Shown here: positions 1 to 5,989 of the stretch, one piece after another
Numbering within the stretch: position 1 is the first letter of the stretch
Layout of the letters: every line of letters starts with the position of its first letter
Source of the DNA: Planctomycetia bacterium
GTDB lineage: Bacteria; Planctomycetota; Planctomycetia; Gemmatales; Gemmataceae
DNA length: 13,417 nt
Direction: 5' to 3'
Assembly: GCA_022616395.1 (NCBI GenBank)
Contig: JAKEEV010000797.1
Location: 1-13,417, forward strand
The notes under the pieces: model-generated
What the model saw: only the letters and a program-made list of their open reading frames with translations
The model's database searches: none
Told to the model about the DNA's origin: nothing
Program-made: the position numbers and the translations under genes

Positions 1-1039
1 AGAGCGCATCCGGCGGCAACGGGTTGTCGTGGAGGTACAAGTCAGTCAGCAACTTGAGGTGAGGAGAAGCGACCAGAGCCGCGGCTCCTTGCGGGCCGAT
101 CTGGTTGCCACCGAGCCAGAGTTTCCGCAGTGATCGGAGCGACTCGCAACCCGCCAGCGCCGCTGCGCCCGCGTCTCCGATCTGGGCGTTGTTCAACCCC
201 AATACCCTGATCCGGCTCAACCCCGGCCAGCGAACTAACTCCGCGATCCCTTCGTCCCCAATCGGGTTCCAGGCTAACACCAATTCCGGGACTGGTGGAT
301 GGTAGTTCGACTCAGCGAGTGCCCGCACAGCCTCAGCCGTCAGACTGCAACTCGTGACTCCCAGTTCGCGCAACTCCGCGAGAATGGGATGCGCAAGCAG
401 CATCCGAAAGCCATCGTCGCCGATCTTCGAGACATGCAGTGAGACAATTCGGTGATCCTGCCACGCGCTCAGGAGCGATTCCAACTGCTCAGTCGTCACC
501 TGACAATCGATGAGCGAGATGTGGCACACGTTGCGGAACCCGTGGCATGCAAACGCGCGGGCCAGCCAGTCGCCAGCCGGCACTCCGCTGCGCAAGTAGA
601 ACTTGTCGAGCCTGGCAAGATGCGGCCAGGCGAGCAGTTGATCGAACCGGCTGGCTGCGTCCATCACGGAGAACGAGCGAGTCGGCGTGGCGTAGAGTTC
701 GGTGGTCGGCATCTGAACGAGTTCAGCGAAGTTAATGCCGCGGTCATCCGGTTGGAGAAACCCACGATGCCACTTCGCTCCGCGCAGACTGCGCGAGACT
801 CCCATCTTCCAGGTCGCGCCCCATTGCTTGGCGAGCTTGTTCGCAGCGGCTCGGCCAACGCGGAAACGCAAGTCGTCCTCATCCAGCCGCGCGAATTCAC
901 ACTGTAGCCGGATGAACTCGGCACGAGCGACATTGGCCTTCGTGCCAGTCTCTTCGAGCCAGTCAGCATACATCAGGCGCGGAGTGTCCTCGTGCGGGTG
1001 TTCCCAGATCGCAGCAAGTAGCGCCTTTTCATCCGACAT
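1..1039 (-). CDS. TIGR02996 domain / leucine-rich-repeat protein (C-terminus beyond left edge)
   Basis: Reading leftwards from the ATG at 1039, the frame stays open for 346 codons to the window edge, so the 3' end is missing. Residues 1-50 (MSDEKALLAAIWEHP, then DTPRLMYADWLEE and ARAEFIRLQC) match the TIGR02996 'repeat-companion' domain, known almost only from Gemmata-type planctomycetes. From about residue 200 to the end there are leucine-rich repeats of the L-x-L-x-x-N-x-I-G-D-x-G-x-x-A-L type, for example around 253-268, 278-295 and 305-322. Such LRRs usually bind proteins, but the partner here is unknown. There is no signal peptide, so it is probably cytoplasmic. The start is fixed by the conserved MSDE beginning; the ribosome binding site is weak (CGGGA). 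The family assignment is strong and the function unknown. Confidence 0.88.
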   Translation of the reverse strand, partial: MSDEKALLAAIWEHPHEDTPRLMYADWLEETGTKANVARAEFIRLQCEFARLDEDDLRFRVGRAAANKLAKQWGATWKMGVSRSLRGAKWHRGFLQPDDRGINFAELVQMPTTELYATPTRSFSVMDAASRFDQLLAWPHLARLDKFYLRSGVPAGDWLARAFACHGFRNVCHISLIDCQVTTEQLESLLSAWQDHRIVSLHVSKIGDDGFRMLLAHPILAELRELGVTSCSLTAEAVRALAESNYHPPVPELVLAWNPIGDEGIAELVRWPGLSRIRVLGLNNAQIGDAGAAALAGCESLRSLRKLWLGGNQIGPQGAAALVASPHLKLLTDLYLHDNPLPPDAL

Positions 1040-1109
1040 GAGCGGATCCCGTGTGAAAGTGCTCAAGCATACACTTTCAGCCGTCGCGTCGGCTGTCAAT
1101 CACGGAGCC

Positions 1110-1193
1110 AAAAAAGTAGTAGTCACACGCCGGGTGCCGTTCTTCGTCTTGGGAAGAGAAGAACGGCACCCGGCGTGTGCCTACTACTTTTTT
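1110..1193. repeat. 36-bp inverted repeat, terminator-like on both strands
   Basis: Left arm 1110-1145 and right arm 1158-1193 are complementary over 36 bp with one mismatch, around a 12-nt loop. The outer ends are A6 and T6, so either transcript would end in a GC-rich stem followed by a U run. It lies 10 bp beyond the stop codon of the methyltransferase gene and 70 bp before the start of the LRR gene. It therefore fits as terminator of the former. The stem is much longer than an ordinary terminator and resembles a dispersed palindromic element; the core is CACACGCCGGGTGCCGT. Confidence 0.8.
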
Positions 1194-1203
1194 GCGCGAT
1201 GCG

Positions 1204-2064
1204 CTACTTCTTCGCCTTCACGACCCAGTAGTGCAGAGTGTATTCGTCGCCGTCCTCGCCCTTGACGATGACCGTCTTGTCCGGCTTCCAGTCACCGAGT
1301 TTGAATCGGTGGGACACGACGCGGGTGCCCGGCTTGAGCAACTTCTGGAGAACGGGAGACATGCGGGCGCCCAAGTCGTCGCCAATGTAGATCAGCACGA
1401 CAGTCGCTTCCGCGCAGATGGCCATGTCCTTCTCGTTGAGGATGTCGCCTTTCTTGATGACGATCTTCTCCGCGACACCCTCGGTCTTGGCCTTCTCCTG
1501 CGCGATCTTGACCATCTTCGGGTCGATGTCGATTCCAATACCTTTCTTGGCTCCGAGTTTCTTCACCGGACGGATCAGCATGACCGCGTCTCCGCAACCG
1601 GGATCGAAGATGATGTCGTCCTTCCCGACCTTGGCCAGTTCGGCCATCTTGTCCACGATGTCATCGGGTGTCGGCACCCAGCGGACGACGATCTTGTCGA
1701 GTTTCTTGTCCTCGGTCGTCAGGTCGAGTTTCGCCTCGTCGCCAGCCTTGAGAGTCACCGTGCGAGGGCGTGTGATCTTGGTGTAGTTGTTCGGCTCGAT
1801 CAGAGCCTCGACCTTGAACTTGTACTCCTTGCCTGCTTCGAGAGCGGGCGTGGTGAATGTTCGGGAAGTTCCGGTTCCCTTCACTTCAACGCCGTCGACC
1901 GTCACGACCGTTTCCTTGTAGCCCTTGTCCGGCACCGTGATCTTGATCGTGGCGACCTTCTTCTCCTGGCCGTCGGCAGTTCCGACGAAACTGAACCCGA
2001 GAAAAGTCAACCCGAGGAAAGTCAACCCGATGGCGAAGACGAACCCGAAGCACAGCTTTCTCAT
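1204..2064 (-). CDS. Exported TIGR03000 domain-SAM-dependent methyltransferase fusion
   Basis: This 286-residue protein has three parts. Residues 1 to about 32 are a signal peptide (MRKLCFGFVFAIGL, a hydrophobic stretch, then TADGQ). Residues 37-118 are a beta-rich domain resembling the planctomycete TIGR03000 family (ATIKITVP, VTVDGVEVKGTG, TTPALEAGKEYKFKVEA). Residues 130-265 are a class I methyltransferase-like fold: VPTP at 130-133, motif I DPGCGD at 154-159, acidic motif GIDID at 177-181, GTRVVSHRF at 246-254 and GDWKP at 257-261. This looks like the bacterial 'VPTP...DLGSGDG' methyltransferases distantly related to Dot1. The start at 2064 was chosen over an in-frame one 12 codons upstream because GGAGGG (2073-2078) sits 8 nt before it and the signal peptide begins there. 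An export signal on a SAM enzyme is odd. The substrate is unknown. Confidence 0.85.
   Translation of the reverse strand: MRKLCFGFVFAIGLTFLGLTFLGFSFVGTADGQEKKVATIKITVPDKGYKETVVTVDGVEVKGTGTSRTFTTPALEAGKEYKFKVEALIEPNNYTKITRPRTVTLKAGDEAKLDLTTEDKKLDKIVVRWVPTPDDIVDKMAELAKVGKDDIIFDPGCGDAVMLIRPVKKLGAKKGIGIDIDPKMVKIAQEKAKTEGVAEKIVIKKGDILNEKDMAICAEATVVLIYIGDDLGARMSPVLQKLLKPGTRVVSHRFKLGDWKPDKTVIVKGEDGDEYTLHYWVVKAKK
1984..2028 (-). repeat. Three tandem 15-bp units inside a signal-peptide coding region
   Basis: Three consecutive 15-bp units (1984-1998, 1999-2013, 2014-2028) read GGGTTGACTTTCCTC, or a close variant, on the minus strand. They encode repeated hydrophobic pentapeptides (GLTFL, GLTFL, GFSFV) in the core of the methyltransferase signal peptide. 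Units two and three differ at a single base; the outermost one (1984-1998) has diverged further. Confidence 0.75.
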
Positions 2065-2072
2065 GATGCGAT

Positions 2073-2078
2073 CCCTCC
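2073..2078 (-). promoter_or_regulatory. Ribosome binding site GGAGGG of the methyltransferase gene
   Basis: GGAGGG on the minus strand lies 8 nt before the ATG at 2064. It decides that start over the in-frame upstream candidate at 2100, which would put 12 polar and charged residues in front of the signal peptide. Confidence 0.65.
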
Positions 2079-2197
2079 GAGGGCAACTCACCGCGCGCAA
2101 ACGCGAGTCCTTGCCCTTCTATAGTGACTGTGCCATCAGCTTCCAGATGTTCGTCAAACGAAATTACTGGTGGAACACACGGCCGGTGCCGACTCCT

Positions 2198-3490
2198 TCA
2201 GACCACGGTACCATCAGGAATGATTGCACCGCGCGGCACAACGATGATTCCGTCTCGGATGTAGTAACTGCCGTTGGGGCCGTCTGCTTCCTGTTTGTTG
2301 TCATGATTAATGAGTTTGGCTCCGCGACCGATGCGCGAATCCTTATCCAGAATCGCCTGCTCGATCACTGCTCCATCTCCGACATTGAGGTCCGGTCGGC
2401 CGCGTTTGCGGTTCTCCGCGCGCTGAGCATCCGACTCGAAATCGTCCGAGCCGATCAGCACGGTGTCGCGGATCGTGCATCCGGTTCCGATTCGACTGCG
2501 CACACCGATCAGGCTTCTCTCGATCCGCGTGTCTGCTCCGATCACACACCCATCGGCCACCACACTGTGTTCGAGCACCGCGCCGTTGATGCGGCTGGCC
2601 GGAAGGTTCCGCATTCGCGTGTAGATGACGCCTTCAGGAGCGTAGAAGTCGAACGGCGGGTTCGGAGCGGCCAGAGCAAGACTCGCTTCGTGATAACTGC
2701 GGATGGTTCCCAAATCCTCCCAGTAGCCATCGAACAGGTGCGCGCACATGTGCTTGGTCTTGTAGTTTCGCGGAAACACTTCCTTGCCAAAATCGGTCGC
2801 CAGCGGCTTGGCGTTGAGCAACTCGTAAAGCACTTCGGTCTTGAACAGATAAATTCCCATGTTGGCGAGGTAGTGCCGGCCGTTGCACGCGATCCCGCGC
2901 CGCTCGATCCACTCTGCTGAAGTGAAATACGGCTCGCGTTCTTCTGGCGTCTTGGGCTTCTCCACGAAGCCCGTAATTCGGCTGTGGGAATCCATACTGA
3001 TGAGTCCGAAGCCGGCCGTGTCCTTTTCCGGAACGGGAATGGCCGCGATGGTCACATCCGCGCGATGCCCGCGATGCGTTTCGATCAGGTGGCGGAAATC
3101 CATGCGATAGAGCTGGTCGCCGGAGAGGATCAGCACTTCATCGGGGTCTTCGCGCTGGATGTACGACATATTCTGCCGAACCGCGTCGGCCGTGCCCTGA
3201 TACCAGTCCGCCGATTCGTTGGTCTGCTGGGCGGCGAGCACTTCGACGAACCCGTGGCTGAACATGTCGAACTTGTACGTGTTCGCGATGTGTCGGTGAA
3301 GACTCACACTGAGGAACTGCGTCAGGACGTAGATATTGTGAAGCTCGCTGTTGATGCAGTTGGAGATGGGAAGGTCGATGAGCCGGTACTTGCCCGCGAC
3401 CGGAACTGCTGGTTTGGAACGCGACTTGGTGAGCGGGAACAGCCGCGTACCGCGACCGCCACCCAAAATGAGGGCCAGAACGGAGCGCAT
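2198..3490 (-). CDS. glgC: Glucose-1-phosphate adenylyltransferase (ADP-glucose pyrophosphorylase)
   Basis: GlgC makes ADP-glucose from ATP and glucose-1-phosphate, the committed step of bacterial glycogen synthesis, in the cytoplasm. The 430 residues are the usual length. Visible motifs are the nucleotide-binding GGGRGTRL at 10-17, SKPAVPVAGKYRLID at 25-39, WYQGTADAVRQ at 96-106, GDQLYRMD at 124-131, the sugar-phosphate motif FVEKPK at 175-180 and YWEDLGTI at 256-263. A C-terminal left-handed beta-helix runs from about 295 to 430 (repeats such as GCVIGADTRIERSLIG) and ends in IIPDGTVV. The SKPAVPVAGKYRLID and PDGTVV features resemble the cyanobacterial/plant-type enzyme. The ATG at 3490 gives a complete N-terminus; only a weak GAGG precedes it. 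No other glycogen gene is in the window, so it appears to be transcribed alone. Identification is very secure; the allosteric effector cannot be read from the sequence. Confidence 0.97.
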   Translation of the reverse strand: MRSVLALILGGGRGTRLFPLTKSRSKPAVPVAGKYRLIDLPISNCINSELHNIYVLTQFLSVSLHRHIANTYKFDMFSHGFVEVLAAQQTNESADWYQGTADAVRQNMSYIQREDPDEVLILSGDQLYRMDFRHLIETHRGHRADVTIAAIPVPEKDTAGFGLISMDSHSRITGFVEKPKTPEEREPYFTSAEWIERRGIACNGRHYLANMGIYLFKTEVLYELLNAKPLATDFGKEVFPRNYKTKHMCAHLFDGYWEDLGTIRSYHEASLALAAPNPPFDFYAPEGVIYTRMRNLPASRINGAVLEHSVVADGCVIGADTRIERSLIGVRSRIGTGCTIRDTVLIGSDDFESDAQRAENRKRGRPDLNVGDGAVIEQAILDKDSRIGRGAKLINHDNKQEADGPNGSYYIRDGIIVVPRGAIIPDGTVV

Positions 3491-3604
3491 AATGAACAGC
3501 CTCGGAGCAAACCGGAAGGGACCGGGCCGGGCGAACGGAGAGCCGGCCAGTGTGTGATGCTACCAGCGTGCCGAGATTTGCGAAAGCGGGAAGCGTCGAG
3601 GGAA

Positions 3605-3762
3605 ATCAGTCATCAGTCATCAGTAATCAGTGAACAGTTATCAGTTATCAGTAATCGGTGATCAAGTTCTCACTTCGCTGCCCGCGGATGACTGATGACT
3701 GTTCACTGATTACTGATTACTGATTACTGATTACTGTTCACTGATCACTGATCACTGATCAC
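3605..3762. repeat. Opposed heptamer arrays (ATCAGTN), large imperfect hairpin
   Basis: From 3605 to about 3666 there are nine consecutive 7-bp units of consensus ATCAGTN, with the last base varying. After a 25-bp spacer, 3690-3762 holds about ten units of the complement, NACTGAT. Variant units ACTGTT-CACTGAT-TACTGAT occur in matching order in both arms. The two arrays can thus pair as a long imperfect hairpin. They fill the gap between the stop of the 3778-4437 gene and the start of glgC, both on the minus strand. The same heptamer occurs again at 7638-7685. Confidence 0.9.
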
Positions 3763-3777
3763 TCACTGTCTTCTCCA

Positions 3778-4437
3778 TCACGCTTTGCGTGGCAGGACAT
3801 GCAGCCAGAATTCGATCTTGCCGATGCGGACGTTCTCCACTCCGATTGACATCACGCACGGCGCTGGCCCTTCCGGGCTTTCCCACGGGACATGCACGCT
3901 GAACGCGAGCCGGTGCGGTTGACCGTGCCACACACAAGGGATCATCGACCGAGCAACTCCGGCGTTGGCCACCGACAGGTGGGCGGCCAGTTCCGTTTTC
4001 CGCGTGACCTCACACGACACAAGGCCCGTGCCGATCAGTTCCGCATCGTGATAGATCGCGCGCGACAGCGTGCGAACGCTCGCCGCGGCTTCTGGCGTGT
4101 GTAAGTAGACGGTGAGTTTCACCGACTGACCCGGAGTTACGACCGGAGGCGCGAACACACTCACCTGGATCCAGTCCGGCGTCTGCCGCCAGAACAGCAA
4201 GTTTCGCTTGAGCTTTTTCCAGAGTGAACGGGGGGGCGACAACTCATCCAACTCCAGTCCGACGAGCACGTCCTCGCTCGACTCCGGGCGCGCGGGTGCG
4301 TCCAGATCGCTCTGTGTCTGCCATTCCACAGGGGTGGGAGTGGCGATGCGCGGATCGGGTGGCGGTGGTGCTGGCGGGACGGTCGGGATGCCCGTTCCAG
4401 AATCGCCATCAACAGCGCCGAGCAACGATTTTGCCAT
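3778..4437 (-). CDS. Protein of unknown function with a C-terminal beta-sandwich-like domain
   Basis: The 219 residues divide into a disordered, proline-rich N-terminus (1-65, with PPAPPPPDP at 21-29), a short basic linker (71-85, SLWKKLKRNLLFWRQ) and a beta-rich domain (89-216). The domain starts WIQVSVFAPPVVTPGQSVKL and contains LTVYLHTPEAA, IPCVWHGQPHRLAFSVHVPW and ENVRIGKIEFWLHV. From memory this domain resembles the one often found C-terminal to TIR domains in planctomycete, cyanobacterial and actinobacterial proteins. That link is an inference, and no TIR domain is present. There is no signal peptide, and the linker is too charged to be a clear membrane helix. The ATG at 4437 has a plausible GGAAG upstream. 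It is separated from glgC downstream by the heptamer arrays, so co-transcription is doubtful. Confidence 0.75.
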   Translation of the reverse strand: MAKSLLGAVDGDSGTGIPTVPPAPPPPDPRIATPTPVEWQTQSDLDAPARPESSEDVLVGLELDELSPPRSLWKKLKRNLLFWRQTPDWIQVSVFAPPVVTPGQSVKLTVYLHTPEAAASVRTLSRAIYHDAELIGTGLVSCEVTRKTELAAHLSVANAGVARSMIPCVWHGQPHRLAFSVHVPWESPEGPAPCVMSIGVENVRIGKIEFWLHVLPRKA

Positions 4438-4745
4438 AGTCGGGACTTCCGAACTGGCGGGCGACCGTTGAGTGGGCGAAGGTGGGCGACGGGCTGACGA
4501 GGCGGTTAAGTTGGGCAGTGAGGTGTCCCAACCTCACTTGGCGGCGGTGGCTCATCCGCGCTGGCTGCGGTGTCGGCGATATTCGCGGCGAAGGGAGAAG
4601 TTATCGGGACTGCGCAAGCAGTCGGTTCGTGTCGGGGCTGAACTTGTGAGCCATTGACGCAATCTGTCTGTCCGCGCAACACCGCGTATCCCACTCTAGA
4701 ACACTTTTCCGCTTCTGCCGGGGGACGGGCAACTCCAGGTTCCGA

Positions 4746-4798
4746 GTTCCACGTTGAAACTGAAGAGGCGAGCGATTGTCGGTTTCTCAACTTGGAAC
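4746..4798. repeat. Imperfect inverted repeat GTTCCACGTTGAAAC
   Basis: GTTCCACGTTGAAAC at 4746-4760 is matched in reverse by GTTTCTCAACTTGGAAC at 4782-4798, with one substitution and a 2-bp insertion. It may be a decayed palindromic element; a function is not evident. Confidence 0.4.
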
Positions 4799-4825
4799 GG
4801 GTGTAACCAAGTTTTCTGGGGCTTG

Positions 4826-4872
4826 ACCCAGCCGGCTGACGCTGGCGGTTCGACAACGCCCCGTCGAAGACA
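4826..4872. repeat. Partial copy of AGCCGGCT palindrome (right arm missing)
   Basis: This segment has the left arm (ACCCAGCCGGCTGACGCTGG and onwards), the loop CAACGCCCCG and only the first five bases of the right arm (TCGAA). It then runs directly into a complete copy that has the same loop. It looks like a tandem duplication that lost one arm. Confidence 0.8.
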
Positions 4873-4938
4873 ACCCAGCCGGCTAACGCCAGCGGTTCGA
4901 CAACGCCCCGTCGAACCGCCGGCGTTAGCCGGCTGGGT
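4873..4938. repeat. Complete AGCCGGCT-type palindrome, 28-bp arms
   Basis: Arms 4873-4900 and 4911-4938 are complementary with one mismatch around the 10-nt loop CAACGCCCCG. The arm begins ACCCAGCCGGCTAACGCC and ends GCGGTTCGA. A copy with nearly identical arms but a different loop is at 11411-11487, so this is a dispersed family. Confidence 0.9.
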
Positions 4939-4990
4939 GAATCGCGCCCAACGCCAGAATCCATTAACACACCCGGAACGCGGAACGCTG

Positions 4991-5019
4991 TTGACCGCTT
5001 TCCCAACGCTCGGTATGGT
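4991..5019 (+). promoter_or_regulatory. Sigma70-like promoter for the lipoprotein gene
   Basis: TTGACC at 4991-4996 and TATGGT at 5014-5019 are separated by 17 bp. Transcription would start near 5026, about 27 bp before the ATG at 5053. It is the best promoter-like pair I found in the window, but it rests on consensus matching only. Confidence 0.45.
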
Positions 5020-5052
5020 CGCCGAAAAGCGTTCAGAAATGGATCTTGTCCA

Positions 5053-5904
5053 ATGCCCTCACTGCGGTGGGTGATCGTCTGCTGCGCGTTGAGCGCGGCT
5101 GGGTGCCTGTTCCGGTCCGACCGGCCAGCGGGCACATCCACCGCCAATGCGCTCGCGCCCATTCAACCCACCGAGGGCGTGTATGTGGAATCGGTGATTC
5201 TGGAACGGCCAGTCGGTGATCCGTTCCTTGACCGCGATCTGTGGAAGGACACGCTGCCGGTTGGCTCGCCCGAAACGCTCGCCCTGTTCGCCGAGAATGG
5301 ATTGCGAGTCGGCGTGCTGGCCGGAAGCTTACCTCCGCGATTCCAGGCGCTGTTGGAATCCGAGACCGAAGCGCTCAACGGACGCGGAATGACCTTCGCC
5401 ATGCGCAAGGACGAAGTGCTGCCAACCAGCGGCCCATCGGAGCGGTGTGAATTCGCGGTCCTCACTGTGCTGAGCGAGAAGCGCACGAAAGTCTCTTTCA
5501 CCCAGGCACGCTGCGGAATTCTGGTGCGCCCCGAAGCTCTCCCCGATGGCCGCGTGAAGGTCTGGTGCGAGCCTCAGATTCAGCACGGCGAACGGCAGGA
5601 CTGGTTGCGCCCATCGGCCGATGTGACGGGCTTGGTTCGGCACTCGGAAATCCCTCTGGCCCGCTACCCAATGGTCGCGTTCGAGACTCAGCTTGGACGG
5701 ACGGAATGTCTTGTGATCGGCTGGCAAGCCGATCAGCGGGATACGCTCGGAGAAGCGCTGTTTGCAGTCGAGGCGAATGGCCAACCCCGCCAGCGAGTCC
5801 TTGTCATCCGCGCGCGTCTGTCAAAACCCGACAGTATCACGGACCTCCCACCACTTGGCGTCCGCCGACCATCCATCGCCGCCGAAGCCGGACGACCCCG
5901 CTGA
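5053..5904 (+). CDS. Lipoprotein of unknown function
   Basis: A 283-residue protein with a lipoprotein signal: MPSLRWVIVCCALSAAGC, with Cys18 as the probable lipidated residue. It would be anchored in a membrane after export. The mature part is mixed alpha/beta, with segments such as RVGVLAGSLPPRFQALLE (about 85-102) and, near the C-terminus, RTECLVIGWQADQRDTLGEA, FAVEANGQP and RQRVLVIRAR. I recognise no named domain. The ATG at 5053 is set by the signal peptide; its ribosome binding site is poor, but a good promoter lies upstream (4991-5019). The last dozen codons and the TGA stop (5902-5904) lie in repeat-like sequence, so the tail (RPSIAAEAGRPR) may have been altered by insertion of the palindromic element that follows. 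It converges with the zinc-ribbon gene. Confidence 0.82.
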   Translation: MPSLRWVIVCCALSAAGCLFRSDRPAGTSTANALAPIQPTEGVYVESVILERPVGDPFLDRDLWKDTLPVGSPETLALFAENGLRVGVLAGSLPPRFQALLESETEALNGRGMTFAMRKDEVLPTSGPSERCEFAVLTVLSEKRTKVSFTQARCGILVRPEALPDGRVKVWCEPQIQHGERQDWLRPSADVTGLVRHSEIPLARYPMVAFETQLGRTECLVIGWQADQRDTLGEALFAVEANGQPRQRVLVIRARLSKPDSITDLPPLGVRRPSIAAEAGRPR

Positions 5905-5989
5905 CGCGGGAAATTCGAAATCCGAAGCACGAAATTCGAAATGAAGACAAGAGCCGTCACGCACGGTCTTCATTTCAAATTTCGTGCTT
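5897..5989. repeat. Composite palindrome with GAAATTCGAAAT repeats, bidirectional terminator-like
   Basis: There are two hairpins. A small one (5897-5910) has arms CCCGC/GCGGG with the lipoprotein stop codon TGA in its loop. The larger has 24-bp arms 5925-5948 and 5966-5989 with one mismatch and a 17-nt loop. The 12-mer GAAATTCGAAAT occurs twice (5910-5921 and 5931-5942). The right arm overlaps the TAA stop (5988-5990) of the minus-strand zinc-ribbon gene. It therefore sits exactly between two convergent genes and could terminate both. Confidence 0.85.

Larger units (their letters stand above)
4438..5052. other. 615-bp non-coding gap between divergent genes
   Basis: I found no credible gene here on either strand. 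The long minus-strand frame crossing it (4506-5162) runs through a palindromic repeat, overlaps the lipoprotein gene and has no recognisable domain. The gap holds a weak inverted repeat (4746-4798), the AGCCGGCT-type palindromes (4826-4938) and a promoter-like pair of hexamers (4991-5019). It must also contain the promoter of the minus-strand gene starting at 4437, which I could not locate. Confidence 0.6.

Noticed and set aside
1177..2124. 315-codon plus-strand open frame opposite the methyltransferase gene
   Set aside because: It is antisense to a gene with clear domains; its repetitive Asp/Leu/Val content is a mirror of the opposite strand's codon bias.
3605..3762. CRISPR array
   Set aside because: The unit is only 7 bp with no unique spacers, it faces its own complement, and no cas gene is present.
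4506..5162. 218-codon minus-strand open frame in the gap before the lipoprotein gene
   Set aside because: It runs through the palindromic repeats at 4826-4938, overlaps the lipoprotein gene and has arginine/proline/serine-rich, domain-less sequence typical of an antisense frame in GC-rich DNA.
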